Origin: Spongiibacter nanhainus
Lineage (GTDB): Bacteria; Pseudomonadota; Gammaproteobacteria; Pseudomonadales; Spongiibacteraceae
Direction: 5' to 3'
Length of the DNA: 64,000 nt
NCBI RefSeq assembly: GCF_016132545.1
Contig: NZ_CP066167.1
Span: 1,639,001 to 1,703,000 of the forward strand
In this document: piece by piece, positions 35,371 through 44,509 of the stretch
Layout of the letters: each line of letters starts with the position of its first letter
Position numbering within the stretch: the first letter of the stretch is position 1
Position numbers and translations under genes: made by a program
Notes under the pieces: model-generated
Seen by the model: the letters and a program-made list of their open reading frames with translations, nothing else
Database searches by the model: none
What the model was told of the DNA's origin: nothing

Positions 35371-37324
35371 TGACAACCTCCTTTAAGGTAAACACAACAC
35401 AGGTGCCGTTGGGGGCGTTACCCTCTATCCAGATGTCGCCACCGTGTAGCTTAACGACTTTAAGACAGTGGGCGAGACCAATTCCTGTACCCGGATAATC
35501 TTGGCGATTGTGAAGCCGTTTAAATACGCCGAACACCTTGTCCCGGTATTCTTCCGGTATTCCTATGCCGTTGTCACAGACTGCAAATTGCCAACCGCTA
35601 TCGACGGGCCGCGCGGTGATTTTGACCTTTGGCTGGACCCCCACCTCGGTAAATTTAAAGGCGTTGGAGAGCAGGTTTTGAAACAGTAATCTCAGCTCCG
35701 TTTCCAGTCCAATGACATTTGGTAACTCTTTGTACTCTACTACTGCACCGCGGCTAGTCATAGTGCCGGATAAATCGTCCTCTACATCCTGCACCAGCTG
35801 CATTAAGTTTATGGGTTTTGGCGTCAGATCACGTCCGATGCGCCCATAGTCCAATAGGTCTTTTACCAAGTCCTGCATGCGCGCACTTGCGTCGTCGATA
35901 AAACCCATCATCTGTTTGCCACGCTCGTCGAAGTGGCTGACGTACTTTTTGTTGATTACATCGACAAAGCTGCGCACCGTACGCAGAGGCTCTTGCAGGT
36001 CGTGGGAGGCGATATAAGTGAACTGCTGCAGCTCACGGTTTTTGTTGTCCAGCAAGGCAATTTTTTCTTCCAGTTCATTTTGCGCTCTATTCTTTGCGGC
36101 AACTTCTTGCTCGAGCTTGCGTTGTTGATCTTTTGTTATATCGCTTGCCTCATCCAATGATGAGGCCAAAAAATAAAACTCTGCTGAGGCGTATCTCGGT
36201 AACGATGCCCGCAGCTTGCCTTGACCAGTGGCCCCTTTTAAGACTTGCTTAGACATCAGCTCAATCGGTCGGGCCAGGCGCCGGGAGGTCGCCACGCTGA
36301 TTAGGATTGCCAGTAGAAACAGTAATATTAAGATAAATACGGTTTGTCGGATGACCATGCTGCGCACCTTTACCGCGTCTGCATTGTCGCTGCGCAGTGC
36401 AAGATACATATTGCTATTGCCATGGTAGGGGATGGGTGCCACTGCTATGGTGTAGTTTTCGTGATGATATAGATCCTGATTTTCTGCAGTGATGGACGTG
36501 TTAAGTGGTGGAAAGTCAGTGAGAAAGTTATGAAGCTCGCCATTTTTGGCTATTAACGTTCTATTCGGGTCCGGATGAAAAAGGTATTGGCCAGCGTCGT
36601 TAATGACCATTAATTGATGCGTGGGGTCGCTAAAAGATGGTAGCAACTGCAGAGCTTTATTCAATGCCAGGTTGATTATTACGATGCCAAAACGCTCGTC
36701 AGTCACCCCGTTAAACAAGGGGACGGCGGCACGCACAACAAGTTGCCGAGGCTCGGCGATTTTGCCAAATTCTCTGTTGAGATCTACCTGGGAGAAATAG
36801 ATTTCACCACGTGGCAGAGCATTTGCAGCCTGGAAGTAATCCCGCTCACTTTTATCCTGTAGGTTTTGTCTGGACACCACCCTCAACTGGCCATTGGCGC
36901 CGTATTGGTCCACCCGAATTAGCTCTTTTCCGGTATGGTGGATCAGCCTCATTTGGGCGTAACGGGGTTTAGCCCTTATCAGGCCGGAGAAGAGTTGTGT
37001 GACATCCTCTTGCCATGGATTATTCGCAGATTCTAATTCAGTGTCCCTTGATGCCTGAATATACTGGATAAGAGCTGGAAATTGAGCGACCTGTTCCAGC
37101 TCAACACCAAGGGCGGCGATAGTGCGCTGCAAATAATAGGATAGCGCTTTGGTATCGCTTTGTAACAGCAAGTCGTCTTTTGCTTCCAGCTCGCGGTCCA
37201 GAGCCAGGTAAGTGGTGCCCAGAGTCATCATGTTGCTCAACACCACCAGGGCAATGGTGATCAGCAGGATGTGAAAGAAGATCCGTTGGTGCGGACGCCC
37301 CTTGTAGATGGCAGGTGTGTTCAA
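35339..37324 (-). CDS. Cache-domain sensor histidine kinase
   Basis: 661-residue membrane kinase: TM helix at about 15-40, a large periplasmic double-Cache-like sensor (about 45-320), a second TM (about 325-345), HAMP-like segment, coiled coil, HisKA with SHDLQEPLRTV (His about 439) and HATPase with DNGIGIPEE and GTGIGLA. Similar ends occur in phytochrome-type kinases that pair with single-domain regulators, consistent with the overlapping downstream receiver gene. The start is a TTG at 37324 with a weak ribosome site. Ligand unknown. Confidence 0.9.
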   Translation of the reverse strand: MNTPAIYKGRPHQRIFFHILLITIALVVLSNMMTLGTTYLALDRELEAKDDLLLQSDTKALSYYLQRTIAALGVELEQVAQFPALIQYIQASRDTELESANNPWQEDVTQLFSGLIRAKPRYAQMRLIHHTGKELIRVDQYGANGQLRVVSRQNLQDKSERDYFQAANALPRGEIYFSQVDLNREFGKIAEPRQLVVRAAVPLFNGVTDERFGIVIINLALNKALQLLPSFSDPTHQLMVINDAGQYLFHPDPNRTLIAKNGELHNFLTDFPPLNTSITAENQDLYHHENYTIAVAPIPYHGNSNMYLALRSDNADAVKVRSMVIRQTVFILILLFLLAILISVATSRRLARPIELMSKQVLKGATGQGKLRASLPRYASAEFYFLASSLDEASDITKDQQRKLEQEVAAKNRAQNELEEKIALLDNKNRELQQFTYIASHDLQEPLRTVRSFVDVINKKYVSHFDERGKQMMGFIDDASARMQDLVKDLLDYGRIGRDLTPKPINLMQLVQDVEDDLSGTMTSRGAVVEYKELPNVIGLETELRLLFQNLLSNAFKFTEVGVQPKVKITARPVDSGWQFAVCDNGIGIPEEYRDKVFGVFKRLHNRQDYPGTGIGLAHCLKVVKLHGGDIWIEGNAPNGTCVVFTLKEVVNEKNKLDPAD

Positions 37325-37366
37325 GGTAGGAACTCAGTTGGCCCAGTGTATGTATATAGATTCTAG

Positions 37367-38530
37367 CTAATCCGATGTGCTGCAGGTGGTGGGTTTAGCT
37401 ACGGTAAAGTGGAAGGTTGAGCCAACATCCGGTGTTGATGTCACCCATATCTGTCCTCCCATCAGTCCAACAGCTTTTCTACAAAAGCTTAGCCCCAGTC
37501 CACACCCAGCGGGGCCGCGGCCTTTGTGCAAACGCTTCAGATAGTCAAACACCCGTTCCAGATCAGCGGCGGCAATACCCTGACCATTATCTGCAACAGC
37601 GAATCGCCAGTGATCACCGGTATCTACCACTGAGATCACAATATGGGGTGGTATGTCTGGCTTGGCGTATTTAATGGCGTTCAGCACCAGGTTATACAGC
37701 ACCTGGTTGATCAGCACTGAAGATGCTGTGATGCGGCAGTCTGCGGAGAGTTCGATCTGTGCGTGACTGCTTTCGATATCGTAGCGAAGGTCGTAGCGAA
37801 CCTGTTTCAGTACTTCAGCTATCGAGAAGGCTTCGGTTTTATAGTCGTCGTGCTCTATGGTGGCAATCCGGTGAAGGGCATCGATGAGCGACACCATGCG
37901 CTTCATCGATTTTTCGACCTCTTCCAGAAGTCTTGTGCTGGTTGCATCGAGTTTGTCGGCGCTGCGTTGGTAAACCAGATTAAGCGCTAATCCGGCATTG
38001 CCAATGGGGCCTTTCAGGTCGTGGGAGATGGCATAACTGAAATTGCGGAGTTCATCATTTTTTTCTTGTAACTGTAGCTCGGCCTCCTTGAGGGAGGTCA
38101 CATCAGTATGGGCCCCCAATAGGCGGATAGGTTTGCCTTGCTCATTGCGCATTGCCAGGCCCCGACATCGAATCCACACAGTATGACCGTCGGAGTGACG
38201 ATAACGAACGATTTGATCATAGGGGTGGTTAGGATCGTCGCAGTGGTGGCGGAAATTCTCAATGGCAAGCTCGAGATCTTCCGCAAAAATAATATCCTGC
38301 CACGCCGATGCTTTGTGGGGCATTTGAGCGGGATCGTAACCCAGGGACTCCCAGAAGCGCGGACTCATCCACTCGTTCTCGGGTTGCTCTAAATCCCAGT
38401 ACCATACGCCGTCCAGGCAACCCGATTGGAGGAACTCGAATACCGTTGCATCTTGTCTTACGCGCTCGTAAAGCTCGCGCTGGAGGTAGTGTTCAGCGCC
38501 GGGCTTGGCTGGTGCGGTTGTGGCTGACAT
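37367..38530 (-). CDS. PAS-domain sensor histidine kinase
   Basis: 387-residue soluble kinase: PAS/PAC sensor (about residues 30-150, GVWYWDLEQPENEWMSPRFWESLGYDP in outline), a short coiled coil, HisKA with SHDLKGPIGN (His about 170) and HATPase with DNGQGIAAAD and GCGLGLSFCRK. No membrane segment. GGAAAG precedes ATG 38530. It is 42 bp ahead of the Cache kinase gene, so kinase, kinase and receiver form one cluster of three. Confidence 0.92.
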   Translation of the reverse strand: MSATTAPAKPGAEHYLQRELYERVRQDATVFEFLQSGCLDGVWYWDLEQPENEWMSPRFWESLGYDPAQMPHKASAWQDIIFAEDLELAIENFRHHCDDPNHPYDQIVRYRHSDGHTVWIRCRGLAMRNEQGKPIRLLGAHTDVTSLKEAELQLQEKNDELRNFSYAISHDLKGPIGNAGLALNLVYQRSADKLDATSTRLLEEVEKSMKRMVSLIDALHRIATIEHDDYKTEAFSIAEVLKQVRYDLRYDIESSHAQIELSADCRITASSVLINQVLYNLVLNAIKYAKPDIPPHIVISVVDTGDHWRFAVADNGQGIAAADLERVFDYLKRLHKGRGPAGCGLGLSFCRKAVGLMGGQIWVTSTPDVGSTFHFTVAKPTTCSTSD

Positions 38531-38743
38531 AGCAGGCTTTCCGTACTGACGTTGGTTATTGTGGGGGAGCGCCGTTTTCAGTGCTCCTTGCCTAACAGTA
38601 CTAATGGTAAAAGTAGTCTGTGATGCTAGTTTGAGCCAGTCTTTAGAGTGAATTAATACGGTGTATTACTTAAGGTTATATAGATATTAAAGCCCTGTTA
38701 TTTTTGCGGCGTGCTGCTGTATTCCCCCTCAAGTCCGGACTCT

Positions 38744-40045
38744 TCAGCTTGGGTGTTGGCGAAATAGGCTCTGAAAGTGCGCCTGTATGTTTTTCAGGTC
38801 GATGGCTGCAAAGCCACTGGAGAAGCCAAACCACACATACAGACCATTGAGGTCTCGGAACATGGGTGGCAGGTAGCGGGGCGGGGCAATTATCTGCTCT
38901 TTGTGATAGTGGTACAGAGTGGGGATATCGTCCAGGGCCACTTTGCCGGCAAACAGCCAGGGTAGCAGCTCTGGCCGGTCTGCCAGAATGGCACTGCGAA
39001 TGAAATTGACGGTTTCCACCAGGCCGCGAACATAGGACAAATCCTTGGTGAAACAGGCGCCACCGGCCACATCACCGCCACGAAATACCCGCTGGGCAAT
39101 TTTATAGCTTTCCCTTTGCCCAAGACCCTGGTTTATAAAATGGCGGTAGACCTCCATAAAATCGGCGCCGGCCTCTGCCATATCTATGGCGACAACCCGA
39201 TCGCTAATGCGTCGGGCCCGACCGGGGAAGGAGCTGAAAGTCAGGGTTTCAATCAGCACCGCCAGGCCCTCTTGCAGGGCGGTAATGCGCGGTGAGCCGG
39301 CACTTAGCCAGGTGGCCCAGGGCTGGTTGCGCCCGTTGAGTGTGGTGCCGACATGAACCCAGCCCTCGTGGACTTCCAGAACCTGAAGGTCCAGCTTTGA
39401 GAAGGCGGCGTGGGTATTGACCTTGATACAGTCACCACCGGCGGAGGCATCCGACACAATGCCGTCGGTCTCTTTGACGGTAAAAGCGCTGTCGACAAAG
39501 TAGGGTTGCAGTCGTTGACGCAAGATATCCACCGCCGCTCCGGCTTCAATATTTTTGGGATGAGAGGCGTTGAGGTGCTGGGCCGCTGGCAGTGAGAAAA
39601 TCTCACACAAGCGCTTGCCCAAGTCGATCAAACTCAAAGTGTCGCCGCGCAGCGCATCCCGGGTCGAGCCGTATAAGGTCTGGCTAGCCGCCTGGAAAGC
39701 CGGGGTTCCGCGGTTTTCCAGCATGCTCACAACGGTCTGATACTGATTCAATGTCTGTAACAGAATGCGCCCCAGCGGGTCGTCGGCCCCCAATCGTTGA
39801 GTAATGGTATGGGCGATGCTCTCCAGCTCTCGGCGCTTGTCGTCCGGATCGAAGCCCAACGGGTTCATGCGCGCATAGTCTTCTCGGCTAATGGCAGGAA
39901 GGCGCTTTGCGCCGTCGGCAAAGAACTCGACTTCGGTCTGCTGGGGCCACTTGATGGCATCGAGAATAAGAATGGGCTTTTGCGCACTGATCATGGCATC
40001 AGAGCAATGCTTCAAGGCCTCAAGATAGGTTTGGGGCTGAGTCAT
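38744..40045 (-). CDS. DUF1704 / QEGLA-motif metallopeptidase-like protein
   Basis: 433-residue protein of the family annotated 'flavohemoglobin expression-modulating QEGLA motif'. It shows HEGWVH (about residues 224-229), an HExxxH zinc motif, and LQEGLAVLIETLTF (Glu about 259), whose glutamate would be the third ligand. The same arrangement defines the human tubulin carboxypeptidase MATCAP/KIAA0895L, also a DUF1704 protein. A carboxypeptidase-like activity is therefore plausible (inference). It starts inside the stop of the upstream GNAT/C39 gene (ATGA), so the two are coupled; the RimK-type ligase is divergent next door. Confidence 0.85.
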   Translation of the reverse strand: MTQPQTYLEALKHCSDAMISAQKPILILDAIKWPQQTEVEFFADGAKRLPAISREDYARMNPLGFDPDDKRRELESIAHTITQRLGADDPLGRILLQTLNQYQTVVSMLENRGTPAFQAASQTLYGSTRDALRGDTLSLIDLGKRLCEIFSLPAAQHLNASHPKNIEAGAAVDILRQRLQPYFVDSAFTVKETDGIVSDASAGGDCIKVNTHAAFSKLDLQVLEVHEGWVHVGTTLNGRNQPWATWLSAGSPRITALQEGLAVLIETLTFSSFPGRARRISDRVVAIDMAEAGADFMEVYRHFINQGLGQRESYKIAQRVFRGGDVAGGACFTKDLSYVRGLVETVNFIRSAILADRPELLPWLFAGKVALDDIPTLYHYHKEQIIAPPRYLPPMFRDLNGLYVWFGFSSGFAAIDLKNIQAHFQSLFRQHPS

Positions 40046-41193
40046 GGCGAATCCACATTTTCTATGGCTAACAGACAGCGCAGCCGGCGTTTACCAAAAC
40101 TGGCCATGCCGACAAAGCGATCGATGGCAATGGGCACATGCACAAACTCTGCTTCAGACTGTCCGGCCTGCTCCTCGGTATCCGGGTCGTGGATGTAGAC
40201 ATAGTTGCGGTCGGAGCGGTGTATATAGACCCAGTGAGGAGCGCGATTGCGATTCAAAGACCAAGTGCTGATCAGCGCGACCAAGTGATTGTGCCGATCT
40301 AGCGCCTCGCTAAAGGTGGCGTTATCCAGGTGACAGGTTGTCAGTGTATCGGGGTAGTCCTGTAGCTGATCCAGGAAATCGTCGTGTACCAGTTGAATGA
40401 CTTCCCGTTTGTGGGGATCGCGAACACTGTCTATAAAGGGCGTGCCACTATCGTTGATATACATCAGTACCTGAAAATGTCGCCGCAGCGCGGCCAATGC
40501 CAAGCCCTGTGGTGAGCAGCCGCCGTGACCGCTGGTCATAAAAATGGTGGTCGCTTCCCGCCACAGTTGCAGCTCGTTGCGTCGGTCCATAGGTGTGGTG
40601 GGGCGCAGCGCATGCATGGCCATCATCAGTGATGCGGGACCACAGGTAAACTCTGTGGTCTGTCGATAGTATTTGGGGGCGTTGAGTGCGCTACTGCGCA
40701 CCAGGCTGGTCAGGCGTTTTTCGTAGCGCAGCGCGTCGCAACCGTCGTCGTAGTAGTCGGCGACCTGGCCAAAGCGCTGGTAGCCGCAGCGCTGGTAGAG
40801 CGCAATGGCGGCTTCATTGTCGGTGCGTACCTCCAGTCGCAGATAAACGCTGTCTAAGGCAGCGGCGCATTCCTCGGCATCCTGCAGTAAGCGTTGGGCA
40901 AGCCCCTGACCACGTCTCTCAGGTGCCAGCGCCAGGGAGTACAGCCGTGCCAAACTGGTGCCGCGCCGCAGCAGAATCAGGCTGTAGCCGGCGATTGTGT
41001 CGTCGATGAATAGCGCCCTGAGCCTATGAGGACCGGGCTGACAAAAGCGTTTGAAACTGCGGCGTGAAAGGCGGTCGCTGTCGAAGCAACGAGCCTCTAG
41101 TGCGACCAAGGCGTCGACATCGCTGAGTACGGCTTGACGAAATTGGATAGACACCAGGGCATGGCACGCTGAACGGATAAGTCGCGCCATCAT
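40042..41193 (-). CDS. GNAT acetyltransferase fused to C39-like peptidase domain
   Basis: 383-residue two-domain protein. The N-terminal GNAT domain (about 15-150) has LALAPERRGQGLAQRLL with the acetyl-CoA loop; the C-terminal half begins YYRQTTEFTCGPASLMMAM (Cys about 183), a C39-type nucleophile context, and closes with His in PHWVYIH and Asp in YIHDPD as plausible triad members. No membrane segment. The frame starts with TTG at 41202, with ATGs at 41193 and 41190 more likely. It overlaps the DUF1704 gene by four bases. Confidence 0.83.
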   Translation of the reverse strand: MMARLIRSACHALVSIQFRQAVLSDVDALVALEARCFDSDRLSRRSFKRFCQPGPHRLRALFIDDTIAGYSLILLRRGTSLARLYSLALAPERRGQGLAQRLLQDAEECAAALDSVYLRLEVRTDNEAAIALYQRCGYQRFGQVADYYDDGCDALRYEKRLTSLVRSSALNAPKYYRQTTEFTCGPASLMMAMHALRPTTPMDRRNELQLWREATTIFMTSGHGGCSPQGLALAALRRHFQVLMYINDSGTPFIDSVRDPHKREVIQLVHDDFLDQLQDYPDTLTTCHLDNATFSEALDRHNHLVALISTWSLNRNRAPHWVYIHRSDRNYVYIHDPDTEEQAGQSEAEFVHVPIAIDRFVGMASFGKRRLRCLLAIENVDSP

Positions 41194-41292
41194 ACTGCGC
41201 AAAAATTACCCAGTCTATCGGCGTGAAAACTATTGTGGCAGGGGCGATTCAGTCGCAGAATGCCGGTTTTTCCACGCCCCTGAGTGACGCCC

Positions 41293-42759
41293 ATGTCGCG
41301 CTTTTATGTGGTGGTCGATGACCCCAAAGATTGGTCGCCTTACTACCCCAGCCAGGATGTGATCAGCTTCGATCACTACCTGGAATCTGTTCATCACAAC
41401 TCTGCAGAGCGAGTGCGAGTCATCAATTTGTGCCGCTCCTACCGTTACCTGGGTACCGGCTATTATTGTTCACTGCTGGCGGAGGCCAGGGGCCATCATG
41501 TACTGCCCTCAGTGAAGACCTTAAGTGAACTGTCCCGCAAGTCGCTGGCAGCCATTCAGTGGGAAGAGGCCAACGCACAGTTGACCAAGTTGCCCGCTGG
41601 CGATGAGGGTGAGCAGCGGTCGGTGCGCACGTGGTTTGGCGACACTCTGGCGACGTCCTTCAAGGGAATTGCCAAGGCAGTATTCGAGCGCTTTCCCTGC
41701 CCGCTACTGGAGATCTCCCTGGAGTACCGCAGTCGCTGGCGCATTCGCAAAGTACAGGCCCTACCACTGAGCAGTTTAAAGGATGCTGAAGAGCAAGAGG
41801 CCTTTGCCAATCGCTTTGAAAGCTTTAGCAGCAAAATGTGGCGCAGGCCTAAAGCCCGCAAAAGTTTTCGCTATGACCTGGCGATACTGATGGATCCGCA
41901 AGAGGCGCTGCCGCCGAGTAACAAAAGCGCGCTGCAGAAGTTTATCCGCGCTGCTGAACAAATGGGGATTTCCGCCGAGAAGATCACCAAGCGGGACTAC
42001 CAGCGCCTGGCTGAGTACGACGGCCTGTTTATTCGGGAGACCACGTCGGTGGATCATCATACTTATCGCTTTGCCAAAAAGGCCGAGGCGGAGGGTTTGG
42101 TGGTCATCGATGACGCCACCTCCATCCTGCGCTGTACCAATAAAATTTACCTGGCTGACCTGCTGAGGGCCAATAAAGTCCCCGTGCCCAAAACGGCGTT
42201 TTTACGCCGGGACAAAGAGGGCGAGCTTGAGCGGTTGGTTGACGACTTGGGACTGCCCATGGTGCTCAAGGTCCCCGACGGTGCCTTTTCCAAAGGTGTG
42301 GTCAAGGTCGACGATTGGCCGGCGCTGGCCGCCGAGAGCCAGCGCCTGTTGGTCAAGTCCGCGTTGCTGCTGGCCCAGGAGTTTATGTACACCGATTACG
42401 ATTGGCGTATCGGTGTACTGGATGGCAAGCCTCTGTACGCCTGCCGTTACTACATGGTGAGAAACCACTGGCAGATCTACAAGCATGGTAAGAGTCGCAG
42501 TCAGTCCGGCGGCTTTGACACCATGCCTACCTACGAGGCACCCAAGCCGGTGCTGGATGCCGCCGTCAAAGCGTGTCGCCTGATCGGTAAGGGTTTCTAC
42601 GGCGTCGACCTAAAACAGAGCGGCGACAAGGTGGTGGTCATTGAGGTCAACGACAACCCCAGCATCGATGCGGGGGTTGAGGATCGCTATCTGGGCGACG
42701 GCTTATACCAGGCCGTAATGGAAGTGTTCCGTCAGCGGATGGAAAAACGCGGACGCTGA
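41293..42759 (+). CDS. RimK-type ATP-grasp ligase with RLAN N-terminal domain
   Basis: 488-residue predicted amino-acid/peptide ligase. The N-terminal part (1-170) matches the RLAN domain that precedes RimK-like ATP-grasps, with DDPKDW and SYRYLGTGYYCSLLAEARGH in outline; the ATP-grasp domain runs from about 230, with MVLKVPDGAFSKGV (about 323) and the metal motif VIEVNDNP (about 451). It should form an amide bond using ATP, adding an amino acid to an acceptor. ATG 41293 is preferred to the in-frame GTG at 41284. Divergent from the GNAT/C39-DUF1704 pair with a 99-bp gap. Confidence 0.87.
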   Translation: MSRFYVVVDDPKDWSPYYPSQDVISFDHYLESVHHNSAERVRVINLCRSYRYLGTGYYCSLLAEARGHHVLPSVKTLSELSRKSLAAIQWEEANAQLTKLPAGDEGEQRSVRTWFGDTLATSFKGIAKAVFERFPCPLLEISLEYRSRWRIRKVQALPLSSLKDAEEQEAFANRFESFSSKMWRRPKARKSFRYDLAILMDPQEALPPSNKSALQKFIRAAEQMGISAEKITKRDYQRLAEYDGLFIRETTSVDHHTYRFAKKAEAEGLVVIDDATSILRCTNKIYLADLLRANKVPVPKTAFLRRDKEGELERLVDDLGLPMVLKVPDGAFSKGVVKVDDWPALAAESQRLLVKSALLLAQEFMYTDYDWRIGVLDGKPLYACRYYMVRNHWQIYKHGKSRSQSGGFDTMPTYEAPKPVLDAAVKACRLIGKGFYGVDLKQSGDKVVVIEVNDNPSIDAGVEDRYLGDGLYQAVMEVFRQRMEKRGR

Positions 42760-42777
42760 GCTGTGAATTTTAGCCCT

Positions 42778-43848
42778 TCAGGGTTCCCGGCCCGGTGCCA
42801 GGCCGCACTGTGAAAGCAATGCCTCGACAGCGGCCACATGGTCGCGTTGGGCTGCCTTGGCGGCATCAAGTAGCGCGTCCCGCTGTCTTTGCCACTGTCG
42901 ATAGGTTTCGGGGATCGCATTCCCCGAGGCCGATAGCGCCCCAGCCAAATCAGCCTCTATTTGACGTACCGCACCCAGTAGAGCCAGCTGATGGCGGTTG
43001 GCATCGCTGGCTTGGCGCTGCAGGCCGGTGATAAAAAACTGACTCACCACATTCTGAAAATAGCGGGCTTCGTTGATGGGCTGGCGGTTTAAACACAGCG
43101 GGCGGCCCTCCACGCGCTGGCGGATCATGGCGGTGCTGCGGCGCAGACCATCCAGAGTCGTTTGCTGGAAGGCCAGTAATTCACCGCCACGACCGTGGCG
43201 GAGCTGACCCAAGGATTCCAGAAGCGCGTCGCCGCTGTGCTGCCACTCGCCCCGCAACCAAGCCGCTTGCCAGCGCTGCCATTGCCTGAGTGCCTGGACC
43301 GCGGGGTCGGCCTCTTGAGGGGGGTAATCCCGTTGACGCTGAGGGGGCTGCCAGATCTGCCGAAACTCCTTGCCGGCCAATAGCGCCATAAACAACCTCG
43401 CTGGCAAATCGCGCTGTTTGCTTGCTTGGGCGTCGATTAAGGCCTGGGCCAGCTCGCTGTCGTCGTCGGCCTTAAGCTCCTCGATGCAGGCGGGCGCTTC
43501 GTTGAGAAAGCGGAGATCAAATATTAAGTGGCTGGAGGCGTCCCCGTGCCGGCCGAGAATGCTGTTTCGCTCGGCCAGTGTTTCCCGCAACTTGCAGCGC
43601 CGCAGGCGCAGGAACTCCAGTAGGTTAATATCGCTTTGTGAGAACGTCAGCGCCAGCTCTCGGGTACGGGGAAATTGGGGGTAGGGTGGTGGCGCCGGGT
43701 CAGGTATTGCCACATCCAACACCCGGCTCAGGCGGGTAAGGTAATCCTCCCAGGCGGAGTTTGCCGACGATGTGCTGTCACAGGCGCTGAGCGCAATAAG
43801 CAATGCCAGCGCCGCCAAGCGGGGCGGCGCTGAAAGAAATGCCCTCAT
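42778..43848 (-). CDS. DUF3080 lipoprotein
   Basis: 356-residue lipoprotein with signal and lipobox LSAC (Cys about residue 24). The DUF3080 family pattern is visible: YPQFPRTREL, INLLEFLRLRRCKLRETLAERNS (in outline, about 75-97) and a C-terminal helical tail. No function is known to me. Its ATG overlaps the glutathione peroxidase stop by four bases (ATGA), so it is translationally coupled to that gene. Confidence 0.85.
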   Translation of the reverse strand: MRAFLSAPPRLAALALLIALSACDSTSSANSAWEDYLTRLSRVLDVAIPDPAPPPYPQFPRTRELALTFSQSDINLLEFLRLRRCKLRETLAERNSILGRHGDASSHLIFDLRFLNEAPACIEELKADDDSELAQALIDAQASKQRDLPARLFMALLAGKEFRQIWQPPQRQRDYPPQEADPAVQALRQWQRWQAAWLRGEWQHSGDALLESLGQLRHGRGGELLAFQQTTLDGLRRSTAMIRQRVEGRPLCLNRQPINEARYFQNVVSQFFITGLQRQASDANRHQLALLGAVRQIEADLAGALSASGNAIPETYRQWQRQRDALLDAAKAAQRDHVAAVEALLSQCGLAPGREP

Positions 43849-44399
43849 TCTCCGGCAAGTAGGGGCCGAAGCGCCTCGTCAATGCTATCTGAGCCGGGTT
43901 TGGTCAGAGAAGAAAACGCCGTCGCCGAGCCATCTTTGGGGTTCAGCACATACTTATAAAAATTCCATTTGGGCTTGGAGCCACTGGCATCGCTAACCAA
44001 GGCCAGCAGAGGGTGGGGGTTGTCACAGCGAATACAAGACTTGCGGAACATCGGGAAGGTCACGCCGTAATTGGCGTGACAGACCTCGCTGGTCTTGGCG
44101 GCGCTGTCGTATTCCTGGCCGCCAAAATCCGCTGTTGGAACCCCCATGATCACCAGGCCGCGATCCTTATATTTTTGATATAGCGCTTCCAGCCCCTCAA
44201 ATTGGGGGGTAAAGCCACACATGCTGGCGGTATTAACCACCAGCACGGCCTTGGCGTTTTTGACGGTATCGCAGAGGTTTAATTCTCCTGCCTCCAGCGT
44301 GGGCATGCTGGTATTCAGATCGTCGGGGCACTGCCAGTCGGCATAAGCGCCGCCGCAGAAAACTAATGTGATAAGAGCGAACGCGCGTCGAGCAAACAT
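43845..44399 (-). CDS. Exported glutathione peroxidase-family protein
   Basis: 184-residue thiol peroxidase. A signal peptide (MFARRAFALITLV...GGAYA) precedes the domain, so it is predicted to be periplasmic. The peroxidatic site is NTASMCGFTPQFEGL (Cys about 60, not selenocysteine); further cysteines (EVCH, KSCIRC) could serve as resolving residues; WNFYKYV is the family tryptophan motif. AAGGA six bases before ATG 44399 decides the start over 44423. Reductant unknown, likely thioredoxin-like (family knowledge). Confidence 0.92.
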   Translation of the reverse strand: MFARRAFALITLVFCGGAYADWQCPDDLNTSMPTLEAGELNLCDTVKNAKAVLVVNTASMCGFTPQFEGLEALYQKYKDRGLVIMGVPTADFGGQEYDSAAKTSEVCHANYGVTFPMFRKSCIRCDNPHPLLALVSDASGSKPKWNFYKYVLNPKDGSATAFSSLTKPGSDSIDEALRPLLAGE

Positions 44400-44509
44400 G
44401 ATCCGTCCTTCAGTTGTATTCACCGGTTTTGAGTGACTTTATGGCTAACAATATACACCTCAGATAACTAACTCTATACCACCTCAGACCAAGAATAGAT
44501 CACCCCCTT

